DNA from: an uncultured Acetatifactor sp.
GTDB lineage: Bacteria; Bacillota; Clostridia; Lachnospirales; Lachnospiraceae
Direction of reading: 5' to 3'
DNA: 64,000 nucleotides
Assembly: GCA_934433135.1 (NCBI GenBank)
Contig: CAKRZO010000015.1
Span: forward strand, 1-64,000
The notes under the pieces are model-generated. The model ran no database searches, was not told the DNA's origin, and was given only the letters and a program-made list of their open reading frames with translations. Of the stretch, positions 52,944 through 61,334 are shown one piece after another. The position numbers and the translations under genes are program-made. Positions within the stretch are counted from its first letter, which is position 1; the number at the start of each line of letters is the position of its first letter.

Positions 52944-52983
52944 TTATAAAGCTTCCGCTAGTTTCACACCAATCCCTCATTTC
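52875..52983 (-). pseudogene. 5' fragment of a DIP1984 family gene (diverged duplicate of 54676-54784)
   Basis: This stretch is ~90% identical to 54676-54784, the start region of the intact DIP1984 gene, and has the same orientation. The start codon is lost (CAT became CAC on the plus strand). It forms the 3' tail of the chimeric ATPase gene on the other strand. The following ~240 bases up to the nucleotidyltransferase gene contain no recognised gene. Confidence 0.75.
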
Positions 52984-53224
52984 CGGTTTCAACCTATTTC
53001 TGTTTTTATCTTACTATAGGCTGCTCGGGTGTTTGACACATCAATCGCCCGAATGCCTAAAAAGCATGGAAATGTGGATAACTCTTAGAAAAAAGAATTT
53101 CCTGGAAATAAGACCATAATAATTAAATGCACCTTTCGTCGCTGCGAGAAAAAAATCACAGTGGATAACGGGCAAAAAGTGTGATAAACTGTAGGCAAAG
53201 AAAATGTGAAGGAGGTCTGATGTT

Positions 53225-53575
53225 ATGGAACAGATCAGAGATGAGCAAATGAGAAAAATCCTGTCGGAACTGGCAGAACTTTTATATCAGGTCTACAAAG
53301 ATAAATTGAAGGCGGTCATACTGTATGGTTCCGTTGCCAGAGGGACGCATACAAAGGAGTCTGACATAGACATCATGGTGCTGGTGGACGGGAATAATGA
53401 AGAACTCAGAAACTATGACGAGAAGCTTAGTGATGTTTCTACGGACATGGCGCTGAAATATTTAGCGGTATTTTCCATTATCGACGTCAGTTATCAGGAG
53501 TATGAGACTTGGAAACAGGTGTCCCCATTCTATAAGAATGTTTCGGAGGAGGGAGTGGTTTTGTATGCCGCTTGA
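53225..53575 (+). CDS. MNT-type minimal nucleotidyltransferase (antitoxin type)
   Basis: 116 residues. The pol-beta-like motif GSVARGTHTKESDIDIMVLV gives the GSxxRG helix cap and the two catalytic Asp; a third acidic residue is probably in IIDVSYQEYE. In HEPN/MNT toxin-antitoxin pairs such proteins (MntA-like) add AMP to the HEPN ribonuclease and silence it. It starts after GGAGG and overlaps the HEPN remnant by 11 bases. The partner is internally deleted, so this antitoxin may now be an orphan. Confidence 0.85.
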   Translation: MEQIRDEQMRKILSELAELLYQVYKDKLKAVILYGSVARGTHTKESDIDIMVLVDGNNEELRNYDEKLSDVSTDMALKYLAVFSIIDVSYQEYETWKQVSPFYKNVSEEGVVLYAA

Positions 53576-53756
53576 TACGCAGACTTTATGTAAGTACCGG
53601 TTGGACCGTGCATATCGTATCCGTGAAAAATGTGATTATTCCGATTTTTTCGTTGTGACAAGAGAAGATTCCGCCGTACAGTTGGAAAATGCCGAAACAT
53701 TTTTGGGAACCGTAAAAGAATACCTTCAGAAAAAAGGAACAGAAATGGCAAAATGA
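53565..53756 (+). pseudogene. HEPN domain toxin-type gene with internal deletion
   Basis: 63 residues, against ~130 in family members. The beginning (PLDTQTLCKYRLDRA) and end (CDYSDFFVVTREDSAVQLEN, then a helical tail VKEYLQKK) both match the ends of HEPN proteins paired with minimal nucleotidyltransferases, but the two central helices that form the dimer core are missing in a clean in-frame deletion after YRLDRA. The R-x-K-x-D-Y stretch remains. The ATG lies inside the last codons of the upstream gene, as in intact pairs. Confidence 0.65.
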
Positions 53757-53938
53757 CTTACTAAAACTTCCCACACCAATAAGGTGTGTTGAACCCTGAA
53801 AATTCAATATTTCAGCCAATAAAAAAGGCATAAACCTGTTCCTTCTGGTATAATGGAGTTGTCAGTAACCATTTTAACACTTCTCGGAATCTTCAGCCCT
53901 TATTTTTCAAGGCTTTCAGACCCTTGTTTGTAACATTT
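53757..53938. other. intergenic stretch after the HEPN remnant, no gene recognised
   Basis: A small hairpin CCACACC-AATA-AGGTGTG lies at about 53772-53790, a likely weak terminator for the nucleotidyltransferase pair. A promoter-like GGTATAATGG is seen near 53848. With the following fragment and 54014-54250, this makes a 555-base patch without an intact gene. Confidence 0.4.
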
Positions 53939-54013
53939 CAGCAAGGGAGGTATTCTGATATGACCATCAAAGAAGCGGCTGCTGCCTGAGGGATCAGTGA
54001 ACGACGTGTCAAC
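53939..54013 (+). pseudogene. 5' fragment of the AAA-ATPase-like gene with a nonsense mutation
   Basis: Nearly identical to 51955-52029: the same ribosome-binding site, ATG (53960) and TIKEAAAA codons, but codon 10 is TGA (53987-53989) instead of TGG. The similarity ends after ACGACGTGTCAA. The sequence from 54014 to 54250 shows no gene I recognise. Confidence 0.8.
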
Positions 54014-54250
54014 GATAGGAGCGCCCTAAGGGAGAGGCTTCGCAAAGAAGACCTCTCCTTTTCCCACCCTCTCTTCGGAATCGACAGTACGGTAGTAACA
54101 TTATATCGTCACAATACGCCTGTAACAATCGGAGCATAACAATGAGCGAGAATCGGACTCGCAAATGCAGGCTCCTCTGCATCACCATGAAGTACGGCTC
54201 TCTTCTCTGCCGTCGAGATCCTGTCCGCCTTCCGAAGATACCATCTTATT

Positions 54251-54282
54251 GTAAAAGCATTCCGCTTGCAGAATGCTTTTAC
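54251..54282. terminator. bidirectional terminator
   Basis: GTAAAAGCATTC (54251-54262) and GAATGCTTTTAC (54271-54282) form a perfect 12-bp stem with an 8-base loop, 30 bases after the DIP1984 stop. Confidence 0.7.
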
Positions 54283-54311
54283 TTGTAGAATTGTTTTTGC
54301 CTACAGGATTT

Positions 54312-54767
54312 TTATTCAGAAATTTCCGTAATCCAGTTAGTATACTGCATCAGAGTATCCAGCTCCCGCAGTTCTTTGGACAGTGCATCGCACTTTTTCT
54401 GGTATTCCTTTACGGGAATGGTACTGACGATTTTAATCTCCGTCCTGGTGGCTCTTGCACTGAGATTACTTGCTGCCGCCAGGAAGCTGTGATAGCTCTC
54501 GATCTGCTTTACCAGACAATCTTTTCTGGCAATCAATTCGGTAAGCGTTCCCTTTTCCGTTTTCGTCAGATAGTTGGTCCGGTTAATGTCCGCCATCAGT
54601 TTCTCCAAAAGCTCCAAACTTTCTTCCAGTTCACTGATCAGCTCCTTCGGATCTTCCGCAGGCTCTTCCTGCTCCTGCACCGTTACATTCATCACAATCC
54701 TGGACTGCAGCTGTGCGATTTTTTTCTGGGTATCCGCCCTTAATTGTAAAGCTTCCGCTAATTTCAT
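54312..54767 (-). CDS. DIP1984 family protein (septicolysin-like)
   Basis: 151 residues from ATG 54767 with GGAGGG upstream. Almost entirely helical and charged: KLAEALQLRADTQKKIAQLQ, SELEESLELLEKLMADINRT, a conserved LIARKDCLVKQIESYHSFLA and a C-terminal LRELDTLMQYTNWITEIS. This matches the DIP1984 family, whose molecular role is not known to me; no signal peptide or membrane segment. A diverged fragment of its 5' end lies at 52875-52983. Confidence 0.85.
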   Translation of the reverse strand: MKLAEALQLRADTQKKIAQLQSRIVMNVTVQEQEEPAEDPKELISELEESLELLEKLMADINRTNYLTKTEKGTLTELIARKDCLVKQIESYHSFLAAASNLSARATRTEIKIVSTIPVKEYQKKCDALSKELRELDTLMQYTNWITEISE

Positions 54768-54933
54768 ATCAACCCTCCATTCCGCAAACGCTTTAGCATC
54801 AGAGAAATCGCACATCAAATGTCAGATTTGACACTGCAATCCAAGCTGCTTTGTGACGCCTGCGGCACAAATAGCCATGTCTGTCAACACCACTTTCTTT
54901 TATACTATACAATATACAACTTAGGCTGCCAGG

Positions 54934-55650
54934 TCAAGCAAAATCTGCATTTTTCTGCCCATAATAAGCATTCTTGCCATGTTTTCTTTGATAGTGTTTA
55001 TTCTGCAGGGCAAGGGATGCCTGGCAGGACTGCGGATCTTTGGATATGAGTTCACAGCGGTAAGCCATTTTGGCTACTTCTTCCAGAACGACTGCATTGT
55101 GAACCGCTTCTTTCGCGTCCTTGCCCCAGGTAAAGGGACCGTGGTTACGCAACAGGACTGCAGGCACGGCTGCGGGATCCTTTTTCAGTCGGTGAAATTC
55201 TTCCACAATTACTTTTCCTGTATTTTTCTCATATTCTCCTTCAATTTCTTCCGGCGTTAAGCTCCTCAGGCAGGGCACTTCTCCGTAAATATAGTCCGCA
55301 TGGGTTGTTCCGTAACAAGGAATGCTTCTCCCCGCCTGCGCCCAGCTGGTGGCATAAGAGGAGTGAGTATGTACGATTCCGCCGACTTCAGAAAAGGCTT
55401 TGTAAATCTCCAGGTGGGTTGCGGTATCGGAAGACGGATGATAGCTTCCTTCTATTACCTTTCCCTGCAGGTCTACCGCAACCATATTTTCCGGTGTCAG
55501 TCTGTCATACTCCACACCGCTGGGTTTTATGATTACGATACCGCTTTCCCGATCAATTGCACTGGCATTTCCCCAGGTAAAGGTGACAAGACCGAAACGC
55601 GGCAGCTGCATATTTGCCTCATATACTTCCTGTCTTAATTTCTCTAACAT
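54934..55650 (-). CDS. araD: L-ribulose-5-phosphate 4-epimerase
   Basis: 238 residues, the length of AraD. FTWGNASAIDR, KPSGVEYDRLTPENMV, PSSDTATHLEIYKAF and the zinc-binding VHTHSSYATSWAQ, GTTHADYIYGEVPC and RNHGPFTWGKDAKEAVHNA are all in place. It turns L-ribulose-5-phosphate into D-xylulose-5-phosphate, the last step of arabinose catabolism. GGAGG precedes the ATG. It lies downstream of the isomerase and kinase genes, but 293 bases of tandem repeats separate it from the kinase. Confidence 0.92.
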   Translation of the reverse strand: MLEKLRQEVYEANMQLPRFGLVTFTWGNASAIDRESGIVIIKPSGVEYDRLTPENMVAVDLQGKVIEGSYHPSSDTATHLEIYKAFSEVGGIVHTHSSYATSWAQAGRSIPCYGTTHADYIYGEVPCLRSLTPEEIEGEYEKNTGKVIVEEFHRLKKDPAAVPAVLLRNHGPFTWGKDAKEAVHNAVVLEEVAKMAYRCELISKDPQSCQASLALQNKHYQRKHGKNAYYGQKNADFA

Positions 55651-55660
55651 CTCTCTGCCT

Positions 55661-55943
55661 CCATTTAAAGCATCTTTACTGCTTTTTAAATATCTTTGTT
55701 GCTTTCTAAATATCCTTGCTACTTTTCAAATATCCTTGCTGCCTTCTAAATATCCTTGCTGCTTTTTAAATATCTTTGCTGTCTTCTAAATATCTTTGCT
55801 GCCTTCTAAATATCCTTGCTGCCTTCTAAATATCCTTGCTGCCTTCTAAATATCCTTGCTGCTTTCTAAATATCCTTGCTGCCTTCTAAATATCCTTGCT
55901 ACTTTTCAAATATCTTTGCTGCCTTCAAAACATCTTCGCCGCT
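55661..55943. repeat. 20-bp tandem repeat array between the ribulokinase gene and araD
   Basis: Twelve close copies of a 20-bp unit fill 55681-55920 in perfect register, with degenerate copies on each side (55661-55680, 55921-55940). Plus-strand unit: GCCTTCTAAATATCCTTGCT, with variation at a few positions. On the transcribed strand each unit holds AAGGATAT or AAAGATAT. The unit length is not a multiple of three, and no CRISPR-like spacers exist. It occupies nearly the whole gap between the kinase stop and araD. Confidence 0.95.
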
Positions 55944-57536
55944 TTATAAAAAATTTACCGCCGTTTTTTCAACGGGCAGGCAGGCTATGTAGCTGCGGAT
56001 GAACGTTTCAAATCCGGCCACATCCTCTGTATCCGGCCGCATGGTAGTTCCTGTCCGATCCGCAAAAGTTTTCTCGGACAGGTATTCCGCCAGGCTTTCG
56101 CCTTTTTTCTCCGCCATATATTGCGCCAGTATGGCCATTCCCCAGGCTCCGCCTTCTCCTGCCGTGTCCATAACCGTAATCGGTACGTTCAGTGCCGCCG
56201 CCAGAATAGACTGACCGACCTCAGGAGTCTTAAACAGTCCGCCGTGACCGGTAAGAGAATCTACCTTTACATTCTCTTCCCTAAGCAGAATGTCCATGCC
56301 GATCTTCAAGGAAGCAAGACTGCTGTACAAGTGGGTTCTCATAAAGTTTGCAAGGCTGAAATCCGCATCGGGTCTTCTTACAAACAAAGGCCTTCCCTCT
56401 TCCAGTCCGGTTACAGGTTCCCCGGAATCGTAATTGTAAGAGAGCAAGCCGCCGCAGTCTTTTCGTCCGTCAAGCGCGGCGCGGAATAAGATACGGTACA
56501 GCTCGTCCTTTTCGATTCGCATTCCGATTTTTTCTGCGAATTCCCGGAACAGTTCCACCCAGGTATTCAGATCGGACGTGCAGTTATTACAGTGTGCCAT
56601 GGCCACCGGATCTCCGGCAGGAGTCGTTACCATATCAAGTTCTTCATGCATCTTTGACAAAGGATGCTCCAGAACAACCATGGCAAATACGGAGGTTCCG
56701 GCGGATACATTACCGGTGCGTACCGCCACGCTGTCGGTGGCTACCATACCGGTTCCGGCATCGCCTTCCGGCGGACACAACAAAGCACCCGACAGTAAGT
56801 CGCCGTCCGGATCCAGGAAGAGCGCCCCATCTTGGGTCAGTTTGCCGGCGCACTCGCCTGCATATTTTATCTTCGGCAGAATATCCCGCAGTTTCCACGG
56901 GTATTTCTTTTCTTCCACCAATGCATCAAACCGCTGTAACATGCGCGGGTCAAAATCCTTTGCTGCCGTATCCACGGGAAACATACCGGAAGCTTCTCCT
57001 ACTCCCAGTATTTTTTCCCCTGTCAGCTGCCAGTGAATATAGCCTGCCAGCGTTGTCATATGCGCAATTTCCTTTACATGCTCCTCTTCGTTTAAAATAG
57101 CCTGGTACAAATGCGCAATGCTCCATCTCTGGGGAATGGGAAACTGAAAAACATCCGTCAGCTTCCCGGCAGCCTGCGCGGTCATGGTGTTTCTCCAGGT
57201 ACGAAAAGGCACCAGAAGCTTTCCGTTCCGGTCAAACGGCATATAGCCGTGCATCATCCCGGAAAATCCCATTGCCGCAATCCGGGTAAGTTTCTCCCCG
57301 TACTTTTCCATAACCTGCTTCTTTAACGAAGCATAACAGCCCTGCAGGCCTTTGCGGATATCCTCCAACCGATACGTCCAGATATGATTTTCCAGGCGAT
57401 TCTCCCAGTCATATACGCCGACTGCCAGCGGCTGGTGCGTATCATCGATCAATACCGCTTTTATTCTTGTGGAACCGAATTCCATTCCCAGAATTGCCTG
57501 TCCGTTTCTGATTGCTTCTTTTCCTCTTTCTTCCAT
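55944..57536 (-). CDS. araB: FGGY-type L-ribulokinase of the arabinose operon
   Basis: 530 residues from ATG 57536 (GGGGG eight bases upstream; a longer upstream frame lacks a start signal). FGGY fold: LGMEFGSTRIKAVLIDD (phosphate loop), AAMGFSGMMHGYMPFD, WRNTMTAQAAG, GVGEASGMFPVD, GTGMVATDSVAVRTGNVSAG, DSLTGHGGLFKTPEVGQSIL and ITVMDTAGEGGAWG. It should make L-ribulose-5-phosphate from L-ribulose and ATP. Position between araA and araD supports ribulokinase over xylulokinase; it belongs to the clostridial-type kinases that replace classical AraB, so the symbol is by role. Confidence 0.85.
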   Translation of the reverse strand: MEERGKEAIRNGQAILGMEFGSTRIKAVLIDDTHQPLAVGVYDWENRLENHIWTYRLEDIRKGLQGCYASLKKQVMEKYGEKLTRIAAMGFSGMMHGYMPFDRNGKLLVPFRTWRNTMTAQAAGKLTDVFQFPIPQRWSIAHLYQAILNEEEHVKEIAHMTTLAGYIHWQLTGEKILGVGEASGMFPVDTAAKDFDPRMLQRFDALVEEKKYPWKLRDILPKIKYAGECAGKLTQDGALFLDPDGDLLSGALLCPPEGDAGTGMVATDSVAVRTGNVSAGTSVFAMVVLEHPLSKMHEELDMVTTPAGDPVAMAHCNNCTSDLNTWVELFREFAEKIGMRIEKDELYRILFRAALDGRKDCGGLLSYNYDSGEPVTGLEEGRPLFVRRPDADFSLANFMRTHLYSSLASLKIGMDILLREENVKVDSLTGHGGLFKTPEVGQSILAAALNVPITVMDTAGEGGAWGMAILAQYMAEKKGESLAEYLSEKTFADRTGTTMRPDTEDVAGFETFIRSYIACLPVEKTAVNFL

Positions 57537-57548
57537 AATTACCCCCAT

Positions 57549-57624
57549 TTCCGATTGCCTCTGCCGCGAAGAGATGAAGTGAAATTCGCACGGGCACTTT
57601 CCCGACAAAGAAATCGCGTATCCC
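57549..57624 (-). repeat. degenerate copy of the dispersed leader repeat
   Basis: CGCGAAGAG and GAAATTCGCA with the same order and spacing as at 17620-17665 precede the ribulokinase start, followed by a weaker version of the flanking stem. It lacks the 10-bp hairpin of the other two copies. Confidence 0.4.
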
Positions 57625-59118
57625 TTATCTGTAATAAGCCGCATTCCATCTTAATTCATTTTTCAGAGCCCGGATATCGGTATTTTCATCGATAACAATG
57701 CTTTCAATTCCCATAGCGTCCGCCCAATCGACCATCTGCTCTGCCGTCAGGTCATAGGAAAAAGCGGTATGGTGTGCACCACCGGCCAGTATCCAGGCTT
57801 TTGCGCCGATCTCCAGAGAAGGTCTGGGTGTCCAGAACGCTGTGGCTACCGGAAGTTTCGGCATTGTTTTTTTACATTTTTTTGCATCCACTACATTGAT
57901 AATCAGGCGGAATCTGTCCCCCAAATCAACCAGCGAAGTGGCGATTCCTTCCCCGGTTTTGGAAGTAAATACCAGCCGGGCGGGGTCTTCCCGGTTTCCC
58001 ATGGTCAGGGGCGCTACCCGGATGCCTACCGGGCCGTCTGCTATACTCGGGCATACCTCCAGCATGTGCGCCTCCAGAATGCCTTCTTCACCGGGCACAA
58101 AATTGTAGGTATAATCTTCCAGAAACGATGTTCCTTTTGCATCCTTTCTGCCGGCTGTCATTATTTTCATCAGACGTACCATAGCCGCCGTCTTCCAGTC
58201 GCCTTCCGCTCCGAATCCATATCCTTTTTCCATCAGGCGCTGGATGGCAAGTCCGGGCAGCTGCCTTAACCCTCCGAGCATTCCGAAATGGGTGACCACT
58301 GCATGATAATTGCCGTCTTTTAAAAATCTCTCCAGACCGATTTCGATCTGCGCCTGAACCGCTACGCTTTTGCGGAATTCCTCTTTGTCTCTTCCGTCAT
58401 AAATCATTTCATACCGGCTGTCGTATTCTTCCATCAATGCCTTAACGTCAGCATTGTTGACCGCATTCACATATTCAACGGCATCATTGATATTGTAGTG
58501 ATCGATTTCCCAGCCGAATTTGATCTGCGCTTCTACCTTATCCCCTTCCGTTACCGCTACGTGGTTCATATTGTCTCCCAGGCGGCAGACCCGGATATGG
58601 GAGGATTCCAGAATTCCCACTGCCGTACGCATCCAATCTCCCAGCTGTGCTATGACTTTGCTGTCAGACCAGTGGCCGACAATTACTTTCCGCTCGATTC
58701 CCATCCGGCTGACAATGTGCCCATATTCCCGGTCGCCATGGGCAGACTGGTTCTCATTCATAAAATCCATATCGATGGTATCGTAAGGAATTTCCACGTT
58801 AAACTGTGTATGTAAATGGCACAGCGGTTTGTGATATTCCTTTAAACCCAGAATCCACATCTTGCCGGGTGAAAAGGTATGCATCCAAGTAATCACACCG
58901 GCACAGTTTTCATCGTTATTCGCTTCATGGAAGGTTTTCCTGATGGATGCCTGATCAATCAGGACGGGCTTTAAAACGATCTCAAAAGGGAGTCCGCCCT
59001 CTGCATTTAACTTTTCTACAATGATCTTCGCATGCTCCGCCACCTTTTTCAGGCACTCTTCTCCGTACAAATCCTGCGAACCTGCCGTAAACCAAAACTG
59101 ATACTTTTTCCCATTCAT
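57625..59118 (-). CDS. araA: L-arabinose isomerase
   Basis: 497 residues from ATG 59118, CAGGAGG upstream; the standard AraA length. YQFWFTAGSQDLYGEECLKK, VITWMHTFSPGKMWI, LHTQFNVEIPYDTIDMDFMN, QSAHGDREYGHI, YGFGAEGDWKTAAMVRLMK, GTSFLEDYTYNFV and AGGAHHTAFSY carry the Mn2+ ligands and active site. It converts L-arabinose to L-ribulose. First gene of the operon. Confidence 0.97.
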   Translation of the reverse strand: MNGKKYQFWFTAGSQDLYGEECLKKVAEHAKIIVEKLNAEGGLPFEIVLKPVLIDQASIRKTFHEANNDENCAGVITWMHTFSPGKMWILGLKEYHKPLCHLHTQFNVEIPYDTIDMDFMNENQSAHGDREYGHIVSRMGIERKVIVGHWSDSKVIAQLGDWMRTAVGILESSHIRVCRLGDNMNHVAVTEGDKVEAQIKFGWEIDHYNINDAVEYVNAVNNADVKALMEEYDSRYEMIYDGRDKEEFRKSVAVQAQIEIGLERFLKDGNYHAVVTHFGMLGGLRQLPGLAIQRLMEKGYGFGAEGDWKTAAMVRLMKIMTAGRKDAKGTSFLEDYTYNFVPGEEGILEAHMLEVCPSIADGPVGIRVAPLTMGNREDPARLVFTSKTGEGIATSLVDLGDRFRLIINVVDAKKCKKTMPKLPVATAFWTPRPSLEIGAKAWILAGGAHHTAFSYDLTAEQMVDWADAMGIESIVIDENTDIRALKNELRWNAAYYR

Positions 59119-59339
59119 GTTCCTGCCTCCTGTTCCTTTTTTATTTTTGCCTGTCATGTAATATATTACACGGATTGCCACGTGCTTTCCACTCCCACAA
59201 ATTCTCATTCCGCAGACGATTTAGCGTCGGAGTGATCTGATCAGGGCTACTTTGTAAAGCTGCGCACCATTTTTATGCTCCTGTAAATTATTATAAAAGG
59301 AAATGTATTTTTCTCAATTTCCTGCTGCCGCTTTTTGAA

Positions 59340-59356
59340 AACAGGAGTTACCTGTT
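59340..59356. promoter_or_regulatory. candidate operator in the araA / AraC divergent region
   Basis: AACAGG-N5-CCTGTT is a perfect dyad just upstream of the regulator's -35, in the 304-base gap between divergent araA and the AraC-type gene. It could bind that regulator. The rest of the gap holds promoters and no recognised gene. Confidence 0.45.
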
Positions 59357-59366
59357 CCGACTTGTA

Positions 59367-59395
59367 TTGCCATTTTATGAGGGATCTGCTATACT
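59367..59395 (+). promoter_or_regulatory. sigma-A promoter of the arabinose regulator
   Basis: TTGCCA (59367-59372), a 17-base spacer and TATACT (59390-59395), 28 bases upstream of the start at 59423. Confidence 0.6.
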
Positions 59396-59422
59396 AAGTC
59401 TAAACAAGAAAAGAGGATTACT

Positions 59423-60499
59423 ATGTCTTTACTGCAATTATGCCGGGAAATTTGTAATAATGAACAGGAAATGCTTCCTGCGGATCATCCTTTAAGATCC
59501 CGCATTGTCCGTCCGGAATATTCTCCGGATGCAAAAGATACCAAAACCTACCCTGCTGCCGTTTCCGACCAGATTTTTGCATTGTGCTGGAATCTCGATA
59601 AAGCCTTTCCCGCAAACGGACATTCCCACGGGAAGTATACACTGACCGGAACCATCCGCCCGTTCCCGGTTTCTTTTTCCTGCCGGTACTTCTATCAGCC
59701 GGGAGAACGGACACAGACCCACACGCACGAATATCTGGAACTTGCCTATGTGGTATCCGGAGAATTCCGGCAGCGTATTCTGGGAAAAGATATTCTCTTT
59801 CGTCAGGGGGATTTGTGTCTGATCGACCGAAACTGCAGTCATCAGGATTATCTGGATGAGCAGCCTTCCTGCATTCTGTTTCTGGGCATCACCAACCAGA
59901 TGTTTGAGCGGATTATCAATCGGCTTACCGGTACGGAATTTATTGCCTCCTTCTTAAAGTCGGCTCTTCGCAACCAGAAAAATCTGCTGCAGTATCTGCA
60001 CTTTCGTCCTGACAGCGCCTCTTCCGCCCAACGCATGGAACAGTACATGGAGCAGCTTTTACAGGAACTGCTTCTCCATGACAATGCCTCTTCCGTCATC
60101 TGCCGCGGGATCCTGATCCGTATCTTCTCGCTTTTAGGCTGCGGCTATGAATTTTCTTTTTCCCGTAAACTGGAACGTGAGATTAATGAATTGATCTATG
60201 AAGAAATTTTAGACTATATAAAAGAGCATATGACCGATATTTCCACCAGGAAACTTTCGGAACATTTTCATTTTCAGGAAGACTATTTTAACCGGCTTTT
60301 GAAAGCCAGAACCGGTCAGACTTATACACAGTACTTGCAGGATCTGCGTCTGTCGAAAGCTGCACGCCTGCTTCTGGAAACAGACTGCAGCATCGAACAG
60401 ATCGCTGAAAATGCAGGGTATCACAACAAAGGCTATTTCTACAAAATCTTTTTACAAAAATACCAAATGACACCGGCGCAGTACCGCAGGGAGCATTAA
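59423..60499 (+). CDS. AraC family regulator, likely of the arabinose operon
   Basis: 358 residues. A cupin sensing domain in the first ~200 residues (YQPGERTQTHTHEYLELAYV, VLGK-like RILGKDILFRQGDLCLID) and a C-terminal AraC domain (DISTRKLSEHFHFQEDYFNR, LLKARTGQTYTQYLQDLRLS, CSIEQIAENAGYHNKGYFYK, YQMTPAQYRR). It is divergent from araA with a dyad in between, so it is the natural arabinose regulator here, in place of the GntR-type AraR of bacilli. Confidence 0.85.
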   Translation: MSLLQLCREICNNEQEMLPADHPLRSRIVRPEYSPDAKDTKTYPAAVSDQIFALCWNLDKAFPANGHSHGKYTLTGTIRPFPVSFSCRYFYQPGERTQTHTHEYLELAYVVSGEFRQRILGKDILFRQGDLCLIDRNCSHQDYLDEQPSCILFLGITNQMFERIINRLTGTEFIASFLKSALRNQKNLLQYLHFRPDSASSAQRMEQYMEQLLQELLLHDNASSVICRGILIRIFSLLGCGYEFSFSRKLEREINELIYEEILDYIKEHMTDISTRKLSEHFHFQEDYFNRLLKARTGQTYTQYLQDLRLSKAARLLLETDCSIEQIAENAGYHNKGYFYKIFLQKYQMTPAQYRREH

Positions 60500-60503
60500 A
60501 ATT

Positions 60504-60535
60504 CTTATTTTGCACTATACCAAGCACAAAATAAG
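60504..60535. terminator. terminator between convergent genes
   Basis: CTTATTTTG (60504-60512) and CAAAATAAG (60527-60535) form a 9-bp stem between the convergent AraC and cupin genes. It has little GC, so it is a weak terminator. Confidence 0.5.
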
Positions 60536-60578
60536 GATACCTTCGATGCACAATGAGCTATTATCACTTTGGAGTGGT

Positions 60579-61304
60579 TCAATCCGCTTTTTTCACGCTG
60601 ATCCCGTACTGCGCATCATCCACCGGCTCCAGCCATTCGTTGGAGCAGTCTGTTCCCGGTACTTCCACCGCAAGATGGGAAAACCAGCTGTCAGGCGTTG
60701 CGCCGTGCCAGTGCTTGACTCCTGCCGGAATTTGGATGCAGTCTCCGGTCTTCATCTCAATCGCATCCTTCCCCCATTCCTGATAATATCCCCGTCCGGC
60801 AACGCAGATCAGGATCTGTCCGCCGCCTTCTTTGGCATGATGAGTATGCCAGTTATTCCGGCAGCACGGCTCAAACGTTACATTATAAATTCCCACTAAA
60901 GTTCGGGATACCGGTGCCAGATAACTCTGCCCGATAAAATACTTTGCGAACCCGGTATTAGGCTCTCCGATCGGAAAAATCATGGACGCCTGATGCTTTG
61001 CCTTTGCTTCATGGTATGCGCTGCTCTGTTCCTTCCCGCTTTCGGAAACTTCTTTTCCCTGGGCATCCTTTCCGATGCATTCACACGCACCTTCCGCCCA
61101 TACTTCCTTTGCCAGGTTAAACACGACCCACGCCTTCGGCCATCCGGCAAACAGCAGTGCCTGCCAATATGCCTCACCAAAGGCGGAAACCCTGTTCCAT
61201 ACACCAATGATCAGCACAAGAGCAGCAAACATCACAATATAAAACGAAATTATAAAGCGCTTCCGTTTCCGATTCATCGTATTGCGGTCGATCAATTCCA
61301 GCAT
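60579..61304 (-). CDS. membrane-anchored cupin-domain protein
   Basis: 241 residues. The first ~35 residues contain one membrane segment (RFIISFYIVMFAALVLIIGV). Residues ~45-110 (FGEAYWQALLFAGWPKAWVV) look like part of a carboxymuconolactone decarboxylase-like or amphipathic region. A complete cupin follows: NNWHTHHAKEGGGQILICVA, GRGYYQEWG, MKTGDCIQIPAGVKHWHGA, with the His/Glu metal set. Family cupins of the C-terminal type are usually free 130-residue proteins. The substrate is unknown; the membrane fusion is the odd point. The start has only a weak ribosome-binding site. Confidence 0.75.
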   Translation of the reverse strand: MLELIDRNTMNRKRKRFIISFYIVMFAALVLIIGVWNRVSAFGEAYWQALLFAGWPKAWVVFNLAKEVWAEGACECIGKDAQGKEVSESGKEQSSAYHEAKAKHQASMIFPIGEPNTGFAKYFIGQSYLAPVSRTLVGIYNVTFEPCCRNNWHTHHAKEGGGQILICVAGRGYYQEWGKDAIEMKTGDCIQIPAGVKHWHGATPDSWFSHLAVEVPGTDCSNEWLEPVDDAQYGISVKKAD

Positions 61305-61334
61305 GCACTTATCAAAATCACATATTGCCTTATT

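Noticed and set aside
54273..54743. Plus-strand frame ending in the same HRYIHHNPGLQLCD tail as the ATPase gene, suggesting a second protein with a shared domain
   Set aside because: The tail is the reverse complement of the DIP1984 gene start in both places, so it is duplicated DNA, not a protein domain.
55661..55943. CRISPR array
   Set aside because: The 20-bp units are contiguous with no unique spacers, and there are no cas genes.
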